From Leadbetterella lacunae (GTDB taxonomy: Bacteria > Bacteroidota > Bacteroidia > Cytophagales > Spirosomataceae): a stretch of DNA of 64,000 nucleotides. Positions within the stretch are counted from its first letter, which is position 1; the number at the start of each line of letters is the position of its first letter. The stretch covers positions 3,100,001-3,164,000 of the forward strand of contig NZ_JBHRYQ010000001.1 in the NCBI RefSeq assembly GCF_042649125.1, in the 5' to 3' direction. Position numbers and translations under genes: made by a program. Positions 53,149-62,880 of the stretch are shown in pieces. The notes under the pieces are model-generated. The model had not been told where the DNA came from and did not search any database. It saw only the letters and a list, made by a program, of their open reading frames with translations.

Positions 53149-54342
53149 ATGCAGAACCGAAGGCTATTTCACGACATGTACCAAAAACTATCTACAACTA
53201 AACTAATTTTGATATTGGTATTGTTTGTATTTGTAGCGGGTATTTTAATGTATTTTAACGATGTACGAAAATCGCTCGAAGACAGAGAGGAAAAATACGC
53301 TCGACTATATGCCGAAAGCATAAGCTTTTATATCGAAAAGGCAATCGACAGCTCATGTGACTACACCTTTGTACAAGAGGTACTCTCGGCCAATGAAACC
53401 GTGCCTACTATTTTGGTAACTGACGGAAGTCCAATAGATTATAGAAACATTCCTGAGCTAGACGACTCCACTAAAAAGTGGACGCCCGAAGCCAAAGAGA
53501 AGTACCTGTACACCAAAATTTCGCAAATGGGCGAAGAGCATCAACCCATAGAATTTGTGGTAGGCAAGAGTCGTGGATATGTATATTATAGTAATTCTAC
53601 AATCGTCATTCAGCTCCGATACTTCCCATATGTGTTAATATTTACTTTCTTGATTTTTGGGTCAATGGCCTACATCGCGTATTCTTCTTCCAGAAAAGCG
53701 GAGCAAAACCGTGTGTGGGTGGGCTTAGCAAAAGAAACCGCCCACCAACTGGGAACGCCTATTTCTGGCTTAATGGCATGGGTAGAGGTATTAAGAATCG
53801 ACCCTGATTTTGATGAAAGCATAGCCGAAGAAATGCTAAAAGACATAGCAAGGCTCGAAACCATCACAAACAGATTCTCTAACATAGGCTCTACCCCAAG
53901 CATGAAAGAAGAGAATATTCCTAACTTGGTGGAAGACACAACCCAATATTTGAAAAAACGAATCTCCACAAAAATCAATTGGTCATTTAAAAACAACTTG
54001 ACAGAGCCATATATAGCCAAAGTCAACAAAAACTTGTTGGAATGGGTAGTAGAAAACCTATGTAAAAACGCTGTGGACGCCATGGTGGGTGTGGGTGATT
54101 TAAGCCTAGAAATAAACCCTGGCCCCAAAGGCAAAATAACCATCGACGTTACCGATACAGGCAAAGGAATGACCAAGTCGGTTCAAAGAAAGATTTTCAA
54201 CCCAGGATTTTCAACTAAAAAAAGAGGATGGGGATTGGGTTTAACTTTAGCAAAAAGAATAATAGAGACCTATCACAACGGCCAAATATATGTGTACGAA
54301 AGTAGCCCTGGAAAAGGCACCACCTTTAGGCTAATTATCTAA
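53149..54342 (+). CDS. Sensor histidine kinase (orphan)
   Basis: 397 residues. Two membrane helices (about 18-36 and 160-178) enclose an extracytoplasmic sensor domain. The phospho-acceptor is H199 in KETAHQLGTPISGLMAWVEV; the ATP-binding domain has the N box (ENLCKNAVDAM), DTGKGM and GWGLGLTLAKRI. There is no HAMP or PAS domain and no response regulator beside it, so it is an orphan kinase. It lies 159 bases before ppk1 on the same strand, without signs of a shared transcript. Confidence 0.9.
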   Translation: MQNRRLFHDMYQKLSTTKLILILVLFVFVAGILMYFNDVRKSLEDREEKYARLYAESISFYIEKAIDSSCDYTFVQEVLSANETVPTILVTDGSPIDYRNIPELDDSTKKWTPEAKEKYLYTKISQMGEEHQPIEFVVGKSRGYVYYSNSTIVIQLRYFPYVLIFTFLIFGSMAYIAYSSSRKAEQNRVWVGLAKETAHQLGTPISGLMAWVEVLRIDPDFDESIAEEMLKDIARLETITNRFSNIGSTPSMKEENIPNLVEDTTQYLKKRISTKINWSFKNNLTEPYIAKVNKNLLEWVVENLCKNAVDAMVGVGDLSLEINPGPKGKITIDVTDTGKGMTKSVQRKIFNPGFSTKKRGWGLGLTLAKRIIETYHNGQIYVYESSPGKGTTFRLII

Positions 54343-54501
54343 CATGGTCTTTAAATCCCAAAAGTGACTTTTAAAAAATAGATATCTAAAAAATATCATA
54401 AAAAGATAAAGCGAGACGTTTTGAGTAACGATTATAAATCTCGAAATTCGCAAAAATAAAAAAACGTTTGGCTAAATCAGTTTCAAACCTATAATGTTGA
54501 T

Positions 54502-56700
54502 ATGAGTAATGTGTCCTCTGGAGTAATATCCTTCTTCAAAAATTTGCTTGACTTCAGTTCTGAAGAAAGTGAGTATAAATATAAACCCACCCAAAAAGTA
54601 CAAAAATCAGAGATAAACATCGAAAAATCTAATCTGATTAGTAGAGATCTTAGCTGGCTTACTTTTAACGAACGCGTGCTTGACCAAGTCAGAAAACCCT
54701 CTTTGAACCTGTTTGAAAAATTCAAGTTTATGGCCATAACAGCCTCAAACCTTGATGAGTTTTTGACAGTTAGGGTTGGAAGTTTATACAACTACATCGA
54801 CTATAACAAACAACGAATTGACTATTCGGGTCTTCGTGAAACCCAGTTTAGAAAAGTACTTTTGAGCAAAATCAAAAAGTTTATAGACGAACGAAATAGG
54901 ATTTTCAGAGAAGAGCTAAAGCCACAGTTTGAAGAAAACGGCTTTAGAATAATCAGTTACAGCCAACTTCAAAAAAACCAATTGGCCGAAATTGAAACCT
55001 ATTTCGACCATACAATATTTCCGATGTTGACTCCTATGGTTTGTGATCATACACACGCCTTCCCGATTTTACTTGCCAAAAATCTAATATTAGGCGTGGT
55101 ATCCACAGAAAACCAAACGACGCTTTTTACAGAGACCGAAGAAAACAAAAAACTGTCATTTGTACAGATACCAAGCAACTTGCCTAAGTTTTTTGTATTT
55201 GAAGGTGAGGAGTTCACGGACTTTTTACCCATCGAAGAGCTCATCAGAAACCAAGTTTATAAATTATATAAAAACATTACGCTTGAGTCAATAGACTTGT
55301 TTAGAATCATACGAAATGGTGATTTTACCATGGACGAAAACGATGACGTGGACGCCGACTTTGTGGATGAAGTAAAAGAAAAAATCAGAAGCCGCCAAGC
55401 AGGTAGAGTCGTGAGTATCGTGATAGAAAATAACCCATCAAAATGGATGCTAGATACGCTGATTAAAAAATGGGAAATTGACAAATATAATATCCATGTC
55501 AACCACGAATTGATGGATTATACGCGTTTGTTTCAGATTATAAACCACCATGAGTTTAAATCTGAAATGCCGATTCCGCCGGCTACTATTTTGCCGAGAA
55601 ATTTCCATCGCGACCTAAATATTTTTGATGCCATTAAAGAGAATGACATCTTATTGCATCACCCTTACAATAACTTTGAGCCGGTACTACAACTTATCGA
55701 GCGTGCGGCCGAAGACCCTAATGTGCTTTCTATAAAACTGACCATTTATAGGTTAGCCAAAAACTCCCGAATTACGGCAGCATTGCTCAAAGCAGCTGAA
55801 AATGGAAAACATGTTTCGGCTCTATTTGAGATAAAAGCACGGTTTGACGAGGAAAATAATATTAGAGAAGGAGAAAAACTTCAGAAGGCCGGTTGCTTTG
55901 TGATATATGGTATTGGTTGGCTAAAAACGCACACAAAGCTGATGCTTATAGTGAGAAAAGAAGGACCAAATGTGGTTCAATACGCTCACCTTGCAAGTGG
56001 AAACTACAACGAAGACACCTCAAAGTTATATACCGACATCGGCCTATTAACCGCCAATGGCGACTACACGAGAGATATTGCGGAGTTTTTTAATGTAATA
56101 ACAGGTCATTCGCAGCCAAACGAATACAAAAACCTTATTACCTCGCCTAAAAATATGCGAGCGGCACTGATAGATTATATCAGAAAAGAAGCCGACAATG
56201 CCGAGCAAGGCAAACCTGCGGGAATCTGCTTTAAAGTAAACTCGCTAGAAGACAAAGACATCATAGAGGAACTATATGCGGCTTCGCAAAGAGGCGTAAA
56301 AATAGAGCTTATCGTTCGGGGAATCTGCTGTTTAAGACCAGGTAGAGTTGGGCTTTCTGAAAACATAAAAGTTCGATCGATAGTGGGTAACTTCTTAGAG
56401 CATGCCCGTATTTTTTACTTCCATAATGAAGGGCAACCACGCGTATATGGCGGAAGTGCAGACATGATGGTTCGTAGTTTTGATAAGAGAATAGAATCGC
56501 TATTTGAATTTATCAACCCAGATATTAAAAAGCAGTTGATTCAGATTTTATATGCAAATATAATGGACAATGTAAACGCTTACGAGTTACAAGAAAACGG
56601 CGAGTACCTAAAAAGTGAAACTATTGGAGAGCCTCTGGATATCCATACCTACTTTTTTGATAAAGACAAACAAGATATCCTGAGAGATTCGCTTTTTTGA
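54502..56700 (+). CDS. ppk1: Polyphosphate kinase 1
   Basis: Makes long-chain inorganic polyphosphate from ATP. 732 residues. The two active-site His residues are recognisable: H477 in WLKTHTKLMLIVRKEG (the autophosphorylated one) and H634 in GNFLEHARIFYFHNEG, 157 apart as in the E. coli enzyme. The N-terminal helical domain (LISRDLSWLTFNERVLDQVR) and the head region are intact. No ppx partner gene is adjacent. Confidence 0.95.
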   Translation: MSNVSSGVISFFKNLLDFSSEESEYKYKPTQKVQKSEINIEKSNLISRDLSWLTFNERVLDQVRKPSLNLFEKFKFMAITASNLDEFLTVRVGSLYNYIDYNKQRIDYSGLRETQFRKVLLSKIKKFIDERNRIFREELKPQFEENGFRIISYSQLQKNQLAEIETYFDHTIFPMLTPMVCDHTHAFPILLAKNLILGVVSTENQTTLFTETEENKKLSFVQIPSNLPKFFVFEGEEFTDFLPIEELIRNQVYKLYKNITLESIDLFRIIRNGDFTMDENDDVDADFVDEVKEKIRSRQAGRVVSIVIENNPSKWMLDTLIKKWEIDKYNIHVNHELMDYTRLFQIINHHEFKSEMPIPPATILPRNFHRDLNIFDAIKENDILLHHPYNNFEPVLQLIERAAEDPNVLSIKLTIYRLAKNSRITAALLKAAENGKHVSALFEIKARFDEENNIREGEKLQKAGCFVIYGIGWLKTHTKLMLIVRKEGPNVVQYAHLASGNYNEDTSKLYTDIGLLTANGDYTRDIAEFFNVITGHSQPNEYKNLITSPKNMRAALIDYIRKEADNAEQGKPAGICFKVNSLEDKDIIEELYAASQRGVKIELIVRGICCLRPGRVGLSENIKVRSIVGNFLEHARIFYFHNEGQPRVYGGSADMMVRSFDKRIESLFEFINPDIKKQLIQILYANIMDNVNAYELQENGEYLKSETIGEPLDIHTYFFDKDKQDILRDSLF

Positions 56701-56781
56701 CCTATCAGTCTCAAACAAGAATTTTAGAAAACAGGAATCAAATAAGGGTTGGCTTTTGTTATACCTTATAAAAAAAGAAAT

Positions 56782-57324
56782 ATGTCAACAAATAAAGAAA
56801 TAGCAACCCTAGCAGCTGGGTGTTTTTGGTGTGTAGAAGCCGTGTTTCAGCAGCTTAAGGGAGTTGAAACAGTAGAGTCGGGCTACACAGGCGGCCATGT
56901 AAAAAACCCAAGTTACAAAGACGTTTGCTCGGGAGAAACAGGCCATGCAGAAGTTATCCAAATATCGTATGACCCAACGGTTATCACGTTTAATGAGATA
57001 CTGAAAGTGTTTTTTAAAGTACACGACCCTACTACACTAAACAGACAAGGTGCCGACGTGGGAACTCAATATCGCTCATCTATTTTTTATCACAACGATA
57101 CCCAAAAGGAGATAGCAGAAAAAACCATTGCAGCCCTCAATGAGTCTGGAGCTTATGCTGACAAAATAGTTACGCTCGTAGAGCCACTAAATGACTATTA
57201 CAAAGCTGAAGATTATCACCAAAACTATTTCAACGACAACGGCGACAAAAATCCGTATTGCCAAATGGTAGTTAGGCCCAAAGTAGAAAAATTTGAAAAG
57301 GCATTTGCCGAAATGCTTAAATAA
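56782..57324 (+). CDS. msrA: Peptide methionine sulfoxide reductase A
   Basis: Repairs methionine-S-sulfoxide in proteins. I place the start at the ATG at 56782 (180 residues); the TTG further upstream at 56749 would add eleven atypical residues. The catalytic Cys14 is in AAGCFWCVEAVF. Family segments GYTGGHVKNPSYKDVCSGET, FFKVHDPTTLNRQGADVGTQ and YRSSIFYH are all present. The C-terminal NPYCQMV Cys may be a recycling residue. It ends in a strong terminator. Confidence 0.95.
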   Translation: MSTNKEIATLAAGCFWCVEAVFQQLKGVETVESGYTGGHVKNPSYKDVCSGETGHAEVIQISYDPTVITFNEILKVFFKVHDPTTLNRQGADVGTQYRSSIFYHNDTQKEIAEKTIAALNESGAYADKIVTLVEPLNDYYKAEDYHQNYFNDNGDKNPYCQMVVRPKVEKFEKAFAEMLK

Positions 57325-57329
57325 ACCGA

Positions 57330-57362
57330 AAAAGGCATCCTCCTCGCGGAAGATGCCTTTTC
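57330..57362. terminator. Bidirectional terminator between msrA and thiolase
   Basis: AAAAGGCATC (57330-57339) and GATGCCTTTT form a 10-bp stem, extended by TCC/GGA around a TCGC loop. Confidence 0.85.
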
Positions 57363-57388
57363 GATATTTCTCACCTTTATTTAATCCA

Positions 57389-58564
57389 TTACAAGAGTTC
57401 GTAAATACCAGCCACACCCTGACCACCACCTACACAGGCAGTCACCATTCCGTATTTCTGATCTCTACGTTTCATCTCGTTCAATAACTGAACGGTAAGC
57501 CTAGCACCTGTAGAACCCAAAGCGTGCCCCAAAGCAATAGCTCCACCATTTGGATTTAGTTTTTCTTGGTCTATCCCCAACTCTTTCACTACCGCCAAAG
57601 CTTGAGCTGCAAAAGCCTCGTTAAGTTCTATTTGGTCTATATCTCCAAGTTTCAAACCCGCTTGTTTTAATGCCTTCGGAATAGCAAACACTGGCCCAAT
57701 CCCCATTAAACTAGGCTCACATCCTGCTACGGCATAAGACATCATTCTAGCCTGAGGCTCCAACTTTAACTCTTTCATTAGTCTTTCAGACATAACAATA
57801 ACAAAAGCAGCACCGTCTGAAGTTTGAGAAGAGTTACCAGCAGTAACCGAGCCTCCCGCAGCAAATACAGGTCTTAACTTATTCAACGCCGCTACGCTTG
57901 TTCCAGCCCTAGGGCCTTCATCTACTGAAACTATCGTTTCTTTGGTTTTCTTTTTGCCAGAATTTTGGTCAAAATACGTTTCTTTAACCGTGATAGGCAC
58001 CATTCCGCTATCAAAATATCCTGCTGCCTGAGCCGCTAGAGCTTTTTGGTGCGAATTAAACGAAAACTCATCTTGTTCCTCTCTACTGATTTTAAATTTT
58101 TGGGCTACTTGCTCCGCTGTCAAACCCATCCCTACATAGTAATCTGGGTGCTCCGATGCTATATCAAAGTTCAAGGCTGTTTTGTAACCGGTAGTAGGCA
58201 CAAGCGACATAGACTCTGTTCCACCTGCTATAATGCAGTCTGCCATACCAGCATTGATTTTGCCAACCGCCATTGCGATAGCTTCCACACCTGAGCCACA
58301 GTATCTGTTGATTGTAACACCTGGCACCGCCACTCCTAACGAAAGAAGCGAAATGTATCTTGCCATTTGCATTCCTTGTTCTGCCTCAGGCACCGAGTTT
58401 CCTACAATTAGGTCATCGACACGTGAAGGGTCTAAAGCGGGCACTTTTGCCATCAAAAACTTGATAACATCAGCTGCCATATCGTCTGGTCTTGTAAATC
58501 TAAAAACACCTTTAGGGGCTTTGCCCACTGGTGATCTATATCCGTCTATTATATATGCGTCCAT
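57389..58564 (-). CDS. fadA: Thiolase (acetyl-CoA acyltransferase, FadA type)
   Basis: Last step of beta-oxidation: thiolytic cleavage of 3-ketoacyl-CoA. 391 residues with the triad Cys89 (NRYCGSGVEAI), His347 (GGAIALGHALG) and Cys377 (ACVGGGQG). It could also be a biosynthetic acetyl-CoA acetyltransferase, but it lies 37 bases after fadN in the same direction, which favours beta-oxidation. Confidence 0.93.
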   Translation of the reverse strand: MDAYIIDGYRSPVGKAPKGVFRFTRPDDMAADVIKFLMAKVPALDPSRVDDLIVGNSVPEAEQGMQMARYISLLSLGVAVPGVTINRYCGSGVEAIAMAVGKINAGMADCIIAGGTESMSLVPTTGYKTALNFDIASEHPDYYVGMGLTAEQVAQKFKISREEQDEFSFNSHQKALAAQAAGYFDSGMVPITVKETYFDQNSGKKKTKETIVSVDEGPRAGTSVAALNKLRPVFAAGGSVTAGNSSQTSDGAAFVIVMSERLMKELKLEPQARMMSYAVAGCEPSLMGIGPVFAIPKALKQAGLKLGDIDQIELNEAFAAQALAVVKELGIDQEKLNPNGGAIALGHALGSTGARLTVQLLNEMKRRDQKYGMVTACVGGGQGVAGIYELL

Positions 58565-58601
58565 AATTTGCTAAATTTTCTTTTTAAAAAAGGTTGATAA
58601 A

Positions 58602-61010
58602 TTAGTTTCTTGGTGGTTTTCCTCCGCTCAATAGCCCTTGCATACGCTCCATGGTTTTTCTTTCACCACATAATGACAAAAATGCTTCTCTTTCTAATTC
58701 AAGCAGATATTTTTCGCTAACCAACTGTGGGTAACTCAAGTCTCCTCCACAAATCACGTATGCTAATTTCTCAGCAATAAGTGCATCGTGGTCAGTAATA
58801 TATCTGGCCATTTGCATAGATTTTATACCCGCTTTAAACAAGGCTATTCCCGTTTTACCTTGAACTTTTATATCCGTTCTTCGTGTCGGTTGGGTATATC
58901 CATTTTCGGCTAATTCTATAGCTGCTTGTTTCGCTTCAGCTATCAATCTACTTCTGTTTAATACTATCTGATCTCTGTTTGTTACCAAATAATTCATATC
59001 AAAAGCTTCTTGTGCTGAAGTGGAAACTTTTGCCTGAGCAATATTCATAAAAGAAGCCTGAAGTATATTCAATTCAGCATCGCCTGGTTGATACATGTCA
59101 GAAGCACGAACGGCCATTTCTTTGGTTCCTCCACCTGCTGGTATTAAACCAACACCTAACTCAACCAATCCCATGTAAGTCTCGGCAGAAGCCACCACTT
59201 TGTCGGCATGTAGGTTTATTTCACAACCACCACCTAAAGCTAGTGAGTGAGCCGCCGTAACCACTGGAATAGAAGAATAACGTGCACGCATCATGGTTTC
59301 TTGGAACTGAGAAATCATCATATTAATCTCATCATACTCTTGCTCAATCGAAAACATAAACAACATAGCCAAGTTTGCTCCTGCCGAAAATGCCTCGTTG
59401 CTGTCGTTTCCTATTACCAAACCTCTGTAGTCTTTTTCTGCTAAAGCATACGCCTTGTTTAGAGCCTCGATTGGCTCTGCACCTAGTGTGTTCATTTTTG
59501 ATTGGAACTCAACGCCTAAGATTCCATCGCCTAAATCAAAAATAGACGCCCCTGCGTTTTTCCAAACAACATTGGTTTTTCTGATATTATCTAAAATAAT
59601 GAAGCTCTCTGTTCCTGGTATCAACTTATATGTTTTAGTATCTAAATCATAATAGTGTTTTTTACCATTTTCAATTTTGTAGAACGACTCATTACCTGCT
59701 GCTAGCATGTCATATACCCAAGCAGCTGGCTTTTGGTCAATTGACTCCATCATCGCCACAAAGTCTTTAACACCTACTGCATCTGCAGTGGCGAAAAGTC
59801 CCATTTGCCAACCAAAACCTGCACAAATGGCGTCGTCAATTCTATAAAGTTCGTCTGCTATTTCAGGTATTCTAAACGTAGCATATTTAAATCCTTCGGC
59901 AAATGTTTTTCTATAAAAATCACCAGCTTTGTCTTTTCCTTTTAATAATACTGCAAACCTATCTGCTAACTTATCAATACTTTTTGTAGCTTCTAAAGTT
60001 GCAAATTTGGCTTTAGCTGAAGGTCTATATTCAAGTGTTTCTAAGTCTAAAGCTAGTATAACGGTTTTGCCTTTTTCGTCTTTGGTCTTTTTGTAGAAAC
60101 CTTGACCCGTTTTGTCGCCTAACCAATTGTTATCTTGAAGCGACTTCATAATAGCCGGCAACTCAAATGCGGAAACAGATTCGTCGTTTTTAAGAACGGC
60201 ACTTAAGTTATTGCAAACGTTGATAGTTGTATCAAGCCCCACAACGTCACTTAGTCTAAACGTACATGATTTTGGCCTACCTACTACTGGCCCTGTAAGT
60301 TTGTCAACTTCTTCAACTGTTAATCCAAATTCGGTAGCTGCTCTGATAGTTTGCACCATGGCAAATATCCCCAATCTGTTGGCAATAAACGCCGGAGTAT
60401 CTTTACACAATACAGTTTGTTTACCCAAAAACAAATCTCCGTAAGTCATCAAGAAATCAATTACAGCTGGGTCTGTTTTTGGCCCAGGTATAATTTCTAA
60501 TAATCTTAAATATCTCGGAGGGTTGAAAAAGTGAGACCCACAGAAGTTTTTCTGAAAATCTTCGCTTCTACCCTCAGACATTAAGTGAATAGGTATACCA
60601 GAAGTGTTGGAAGTTACCAAAGTACCCGGTGTTCTATGCTGCTCTACTTTTTCGTAGATGATCTTCTTTATTTCTAATTTTTCAACTACTACCTCTATTA
60701 CCCAATCCACATCTTTGATTTTGACCATATCATCATCAAAATTTCCTAGCGATATTCGAGTGATAGATTTTTGGCTATAGATAGGTGAAGGACTTGCTTT
60801 GCAAGCTGCTGTAAATAAATCTTTTACAATTCTATTCCTTACAAACGGACTCTCAAGGGTCAAACCCTTTGCTTTTTCAGCTTCGTTTGGCTCTCTTGGC
60901 ACCATGTCTAACAATAAGACATCGCACCCGATGTTTGCGAAATGTAGGGCAATTCGGCTACCCATAATGCCCGCTCCTAATACGGCTACTTTTTTAATTG
61001 TTTTTCTCAT
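58602..61010 (-). CDS. fadN: Fused 3-hydroxyacyl-CoA dehydrogenase/enoyl-CoA hydratase (FadN type)
   Basis: Performs the hydratase and NAD-dependent dehydrogenase steps of beta-oxidation. 802 residues. The N-terminal dehydrogenase starts with KVAVLGAGIMGSRIALHFAN (Rossmann GxGxxG) and includes GSHFFNPPRYLRLLEIIPGP. The C-terminal crotonase domain (about 500-700) has SAGANLAMLF and ALGGGCEINLHADKVVASAE. Dehydrogenase first and hydratase second is the FadN order of Bacillus, reversed relative to E. coli FadB. It heads an operon with the thiolase, under a palindrome-flanked promoter. Confidence 0.93.
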   Translation of the reverse strand: MRKTIKKVAVLGAGIMGSRIALHFANIGCDVLLLDMVPREPNEAEKAKGLTLESPFVRNRIVKDLFTAACKASPSPIYSQKSITRISLGNFDDDMVKIKDVDWVIEVVVEKLEIKKIIYEKVEQHRTPGTLVTSNTSGIPIHLMSEGRSEDFQKNFCGSHFFNPPRYLRLLEIIPGPKTDPAVIDFLMTYGDLFLGKQTVLCKDTPAFIANRLGIFAMVQTIRAATEFGLTVEEVDKLTGPVVGRPKSCTFRLSDVVGLDTTINVCNNLSAVLKNDESVSAFELPAIMKSLQDNNWLGDKTGQGFYKKTKDEKGKTVILALDLETLEYRPSAKAKFATLEATKSIDKLADRFAVLLKGKDKAGDFYRKTFAEGFKYATFRIPEIADELYRIDDAICAGFGWQMGLFATADAVGVKDFVAMMESIDQKPAAWVYDMLAAGNESFYKIENGKKHYYDLDTKTYKLIPGTESFIILDNIRKTNVVWKNAGASIFDLGDGILGVEFQSKMNTLGAEPIEALNKAYALAEKDYRGLVIGNDSNEAFSAGANLAMLFMFSIEQEYDEINMMISQFQETMMRARYSSIPVVTAAHSLALGGGCEINLHADKVVASAETYMGLVELGVGLIPAGGGTKEMAVRASDMYQPGDAELNILQASFMNIAQAKVSTSAQEAFDMNYLVTNRDQIVLNRSRLIAEAKQAAIELAENGYTQPTRRTDIKVQGKTGIALFKAGIKSMQMARYITDHDALIAEKLAYVICGGDLSYPQLVSEKYLLELEREAFLSLCGERKTMERMQGLLSGGKPPRN

Positions 61011-61105
61011 TATATTCTAAGTTGAATTTTTCTTTGTGTATTATTAAAACAAATATATGGTAAGTTTTATTCAAGTAATATTAAATTAAATTTTACCAAA
61101 AAATA

Positions 61106-61119
61106 GTATGCTTGCATAC
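61106..61119. promoter_or_regulatory. Palindromic operator 1 at the fadN promoter
   Basis: GTATGCTTGCATAC is a 12-bp palindrome around a 2-base centre. It starts at the predicted transcription start (about 61119-61121) of the fad operon. Confidence 0.7.
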
Positions 61120-61125
61120 CAATTA

Positions 61126-61156
61126 CAAATCTAAAGTTTAAAATAATATTATGCAA
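61126..61156 (-). promoter_or_regulatory. fadN promoter
   Basis: Minus strand: TTG at 61156-61154, 20-base spacer, then TAGATTTG (61133-61126) matching TAnnTTTG. It is 116 bases before the fadN ATG. Confidence 0.7.
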
Positions 61157-61162
61157 GCATAC
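61149..61162. promoter_or_regulatory. Palindromic operator 2 overlapping the fadN -33 element
   Basis: TTATGCAAGCATAC matches operator 1 in reverse at 13 of 14 positions. TAGTATGCTTGCATA (61104-61118) and TATGCAAGCATACTA (61150-61164) are perfect inverted copies, 43 bp apart centre to centre. Confidence 0.7.
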
Positions 61163-61212
61163 TAATAAAAAATAATATTTGTGCTAAAACTAAAAATATC
61201 TGGCACTTTTTG

Positions 61213-61241
61213 TATTTTTGCATCGTTGTTGCATTAACAAC
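61213..61241 (+). promoter_or_regulatory. MerC-like gene promoter with inverted repeat
   Basis: TATTTTTG (61213-61220) matches the -7 consensus. Immediately after it, GTTGTT (61225-61230) and AACAAC (61236-61241) form an inverted repeat over the predicted transcription start, a repressor-like position. Confidence 0.5.
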
Positions 61242-61248
61242 ACAAAGT

Positions 61249-61644
61249 ATGCTTAAAAAATTAAAAAAACATTCGCACCTGTTACACAAAACAGGCTTTT
61301 ACCTATCAATAGTATGTTTAATACATTGCTTGGCTACGCCGTTTATTGTAACACTTTTACCTTTTGTTGGAAAAAATCACATTAGTCATAGCTCAGAAAT
61401 CGTTCTAGTTGGGGTGAGTATACTAATAGGAATATTTCTTTTAACGAAAGACTACCAAGTACATCACAACAAGTTACCTTTTTATATGTTAAGTGCGGCA
61501 GTACTTTTCCAATTTTTAGGTTTTTTTTGGGTACCTTCAAACTTAGAAACGCCATTTGTGGTGTTGGGTTCTTTATTTATGGCAGTGGCCTATGTGCTTA
61601 ACTGGAGACTACACCGAACAGTATGTCATACACATGAGCATTAA
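61249..61644 (+). CDS. MerC-domain membrane protein
   Basis: 131 residues from the ATG at 61249 (a TTG at 61210 lies upstream of the promoter and is not used). Four membrane helices. The first carries the MerC-type Cys-containing segment TGFYLSIVCLIHCLATPFIV with C-L-I-H-C, which may bind metal; the C-terminus ends in His-rich CHTHEH. MerC-like proteins carry mercury in resistance operons, but Bacteroidota homologues may handle zinc or another metal. No mer genes are nearby. Confidence 0.8.
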   Translation: MLKKLKKHSHLLHKTGFYLSIVCLIHCLATPFIVTLLPFVGKNHISHSSEIVLVGVSILIGIFLLTKDYQVHHNKLPFYMLSAAVLFQFLGFFWVPSNLETPFVVLGSLFMAVAYVLNWRLHRTVCHTHEH

Positions 61645-61781
61645 ATACTAAAAACCTAAGCATCATCCTAATATGAAATATCTGAATGTATATTTCGTGT
61701 TTTTCTAAGTCACAGTATTTCTTTCTTTCTATTTTATTCAATTATTATGTCATGTTTAGGCATTATTGAAAAAATAAATTA

Positions 61782-61789
61782 TAAATTTG
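61782..61789 (+). promoter_or_regulatory. mreB promoter -7 element
   Basis: TAAATTTG matches TAnnTTTG, 38 bases before the mreB ATG. The nearest TTG is at 61766-61768, only 13 bases upstream, so the -33 box is doubtful. Confidence 0.45.
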
Positions 61790-61827
61790 CACCGTTAATC
61801 ATATATATTCTTAACCAAATAGCTTAA

Positions 61828-62859
61828 ATGGCTGGATTTTTCAGTTTTCTTACTAGTGATATTGCAATCGATTTAGGTACAGCCAATACCCTCATTATTT
61901 ATAAGGATCAGATTGTTGTAGACGAACCATCTATCATTGCCCTAGACAAGGTGTCGGGCAAAGTGCTTGCTATTGGCCACAAAGCCATGCAAATGCACGA
62001 AAAAACAAACGAGAACATCAAAACCATCAGACCTCTTAAAGACGGAGTTATTGCAGACTTTACAGCTGCAGAACTTATGATCAGAGGAATGATAAAAATG
62101 ATAAATACAGGTAGAAACCTTTTCTTCTCTCCCTCTCACCGAATGGTGATATGTATACCTTCTGGTATTACTGAAGTAGAAAAAAGAGCCGTAAAAGATT
62201 CTGCTGAGCATGCAGGTGCCAAAGAGGTTTATATGGTACATGAACCAATAGCTGCGGCAATTGGTATCGGTATTGATATAGAGCAGCCTAACGGCTCGAT
62301 GATTGTGGATATCGGTGGTGGAACTACCGAAATTGCGGTTATCGCCCTTTCTGGTATTGTTTGTGAATCATCGGTGAGAATTGCGGGTGACTTGTTTACA
62401 CGTGACATCGTAGATTATATGCGTAGAGAGCATAACCTTTTAATAGGTGAGCGTTCTGCTGAATTTATTAAAATCCAAGTGGGATCTGCATTGCCAGATT
62501 TAGAAAATCCTCCTGCTGATATCGAAATCAGAGGTCGTGACCTAATGACGGGTATTCCGAAAGAAATAAAAGTTACGTACAGTGAAATCGCTTACGCTTT
62601 GGATAAATCTATTTCTAAAATAGAAGAAGCTATAATGAGGGCCTTAGAAATGTCGCCTCCAGAGCTTTCTGCAGATATTTACGAAAACGGAATTTATCTA
62701 ACCGGAGGAGGAGCACTTCTTCATGGATTAGACAAAAGACTTGAAATAAAAACTAAACTTCCGATACACGTTGCTGACGACCCGTTAAAGGCCGTAGTAA
62801 GGGGAACAGGAGAGGTTTTGAAAAATATAGAAAAATACCAGGCTGTATTAGTACAATAG
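61828..62859 (+). CDS. mreB: Rod-shape-determining actin-like protein MreB
   Basis: Actin-family filament protein under the inner membrane that guides cell-wall synthesis. 343 residues, normal length. The phosphate-1 loop IAIDLGTANTLIIY (about 11-24), the central VHEPIAAAIGIGI and phosphate-2 region MIVDIGGGTTEIAVI, and the adenosine-binding GIYLTGGGALLHGLD are intact. It heads the mreBCD cluster, but a strong terminator lies between it and mreC. Confidence 0.97.
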   Translation: MAGFFSFLTSDIAIDLGTANTLIIYKDQIVVDEPSIIALDKVSGKVLAIGHKAMQMHEKTNENIKTIRPLKDGVIADFTAAELMIRGMIKMINTGRNLFFSPSHRMVICIPSGITEVEKRAVKDSAEHAGAKEVYMVHEPIAAAIGIGIDIEQPNGSMIVDIGGGTTEIAVIALSGIVCESSVRIAGDLFTRDIVDYMRREHNLLIGERSAEFIKIQVGSALPDLENPPADIEIRGRDLMTGIPKEIKVTYSEIAYALDKSISKIEEAIMRALEMSPPELSADIYENGIYLTGGGALLHGLDKRLEIKTKLPIHVADDPLKAVVRGTGEVLKNIEKYQAVLVQ

Positions 62860-62880
62860 ACCTTGTATTCAATGAATTCA

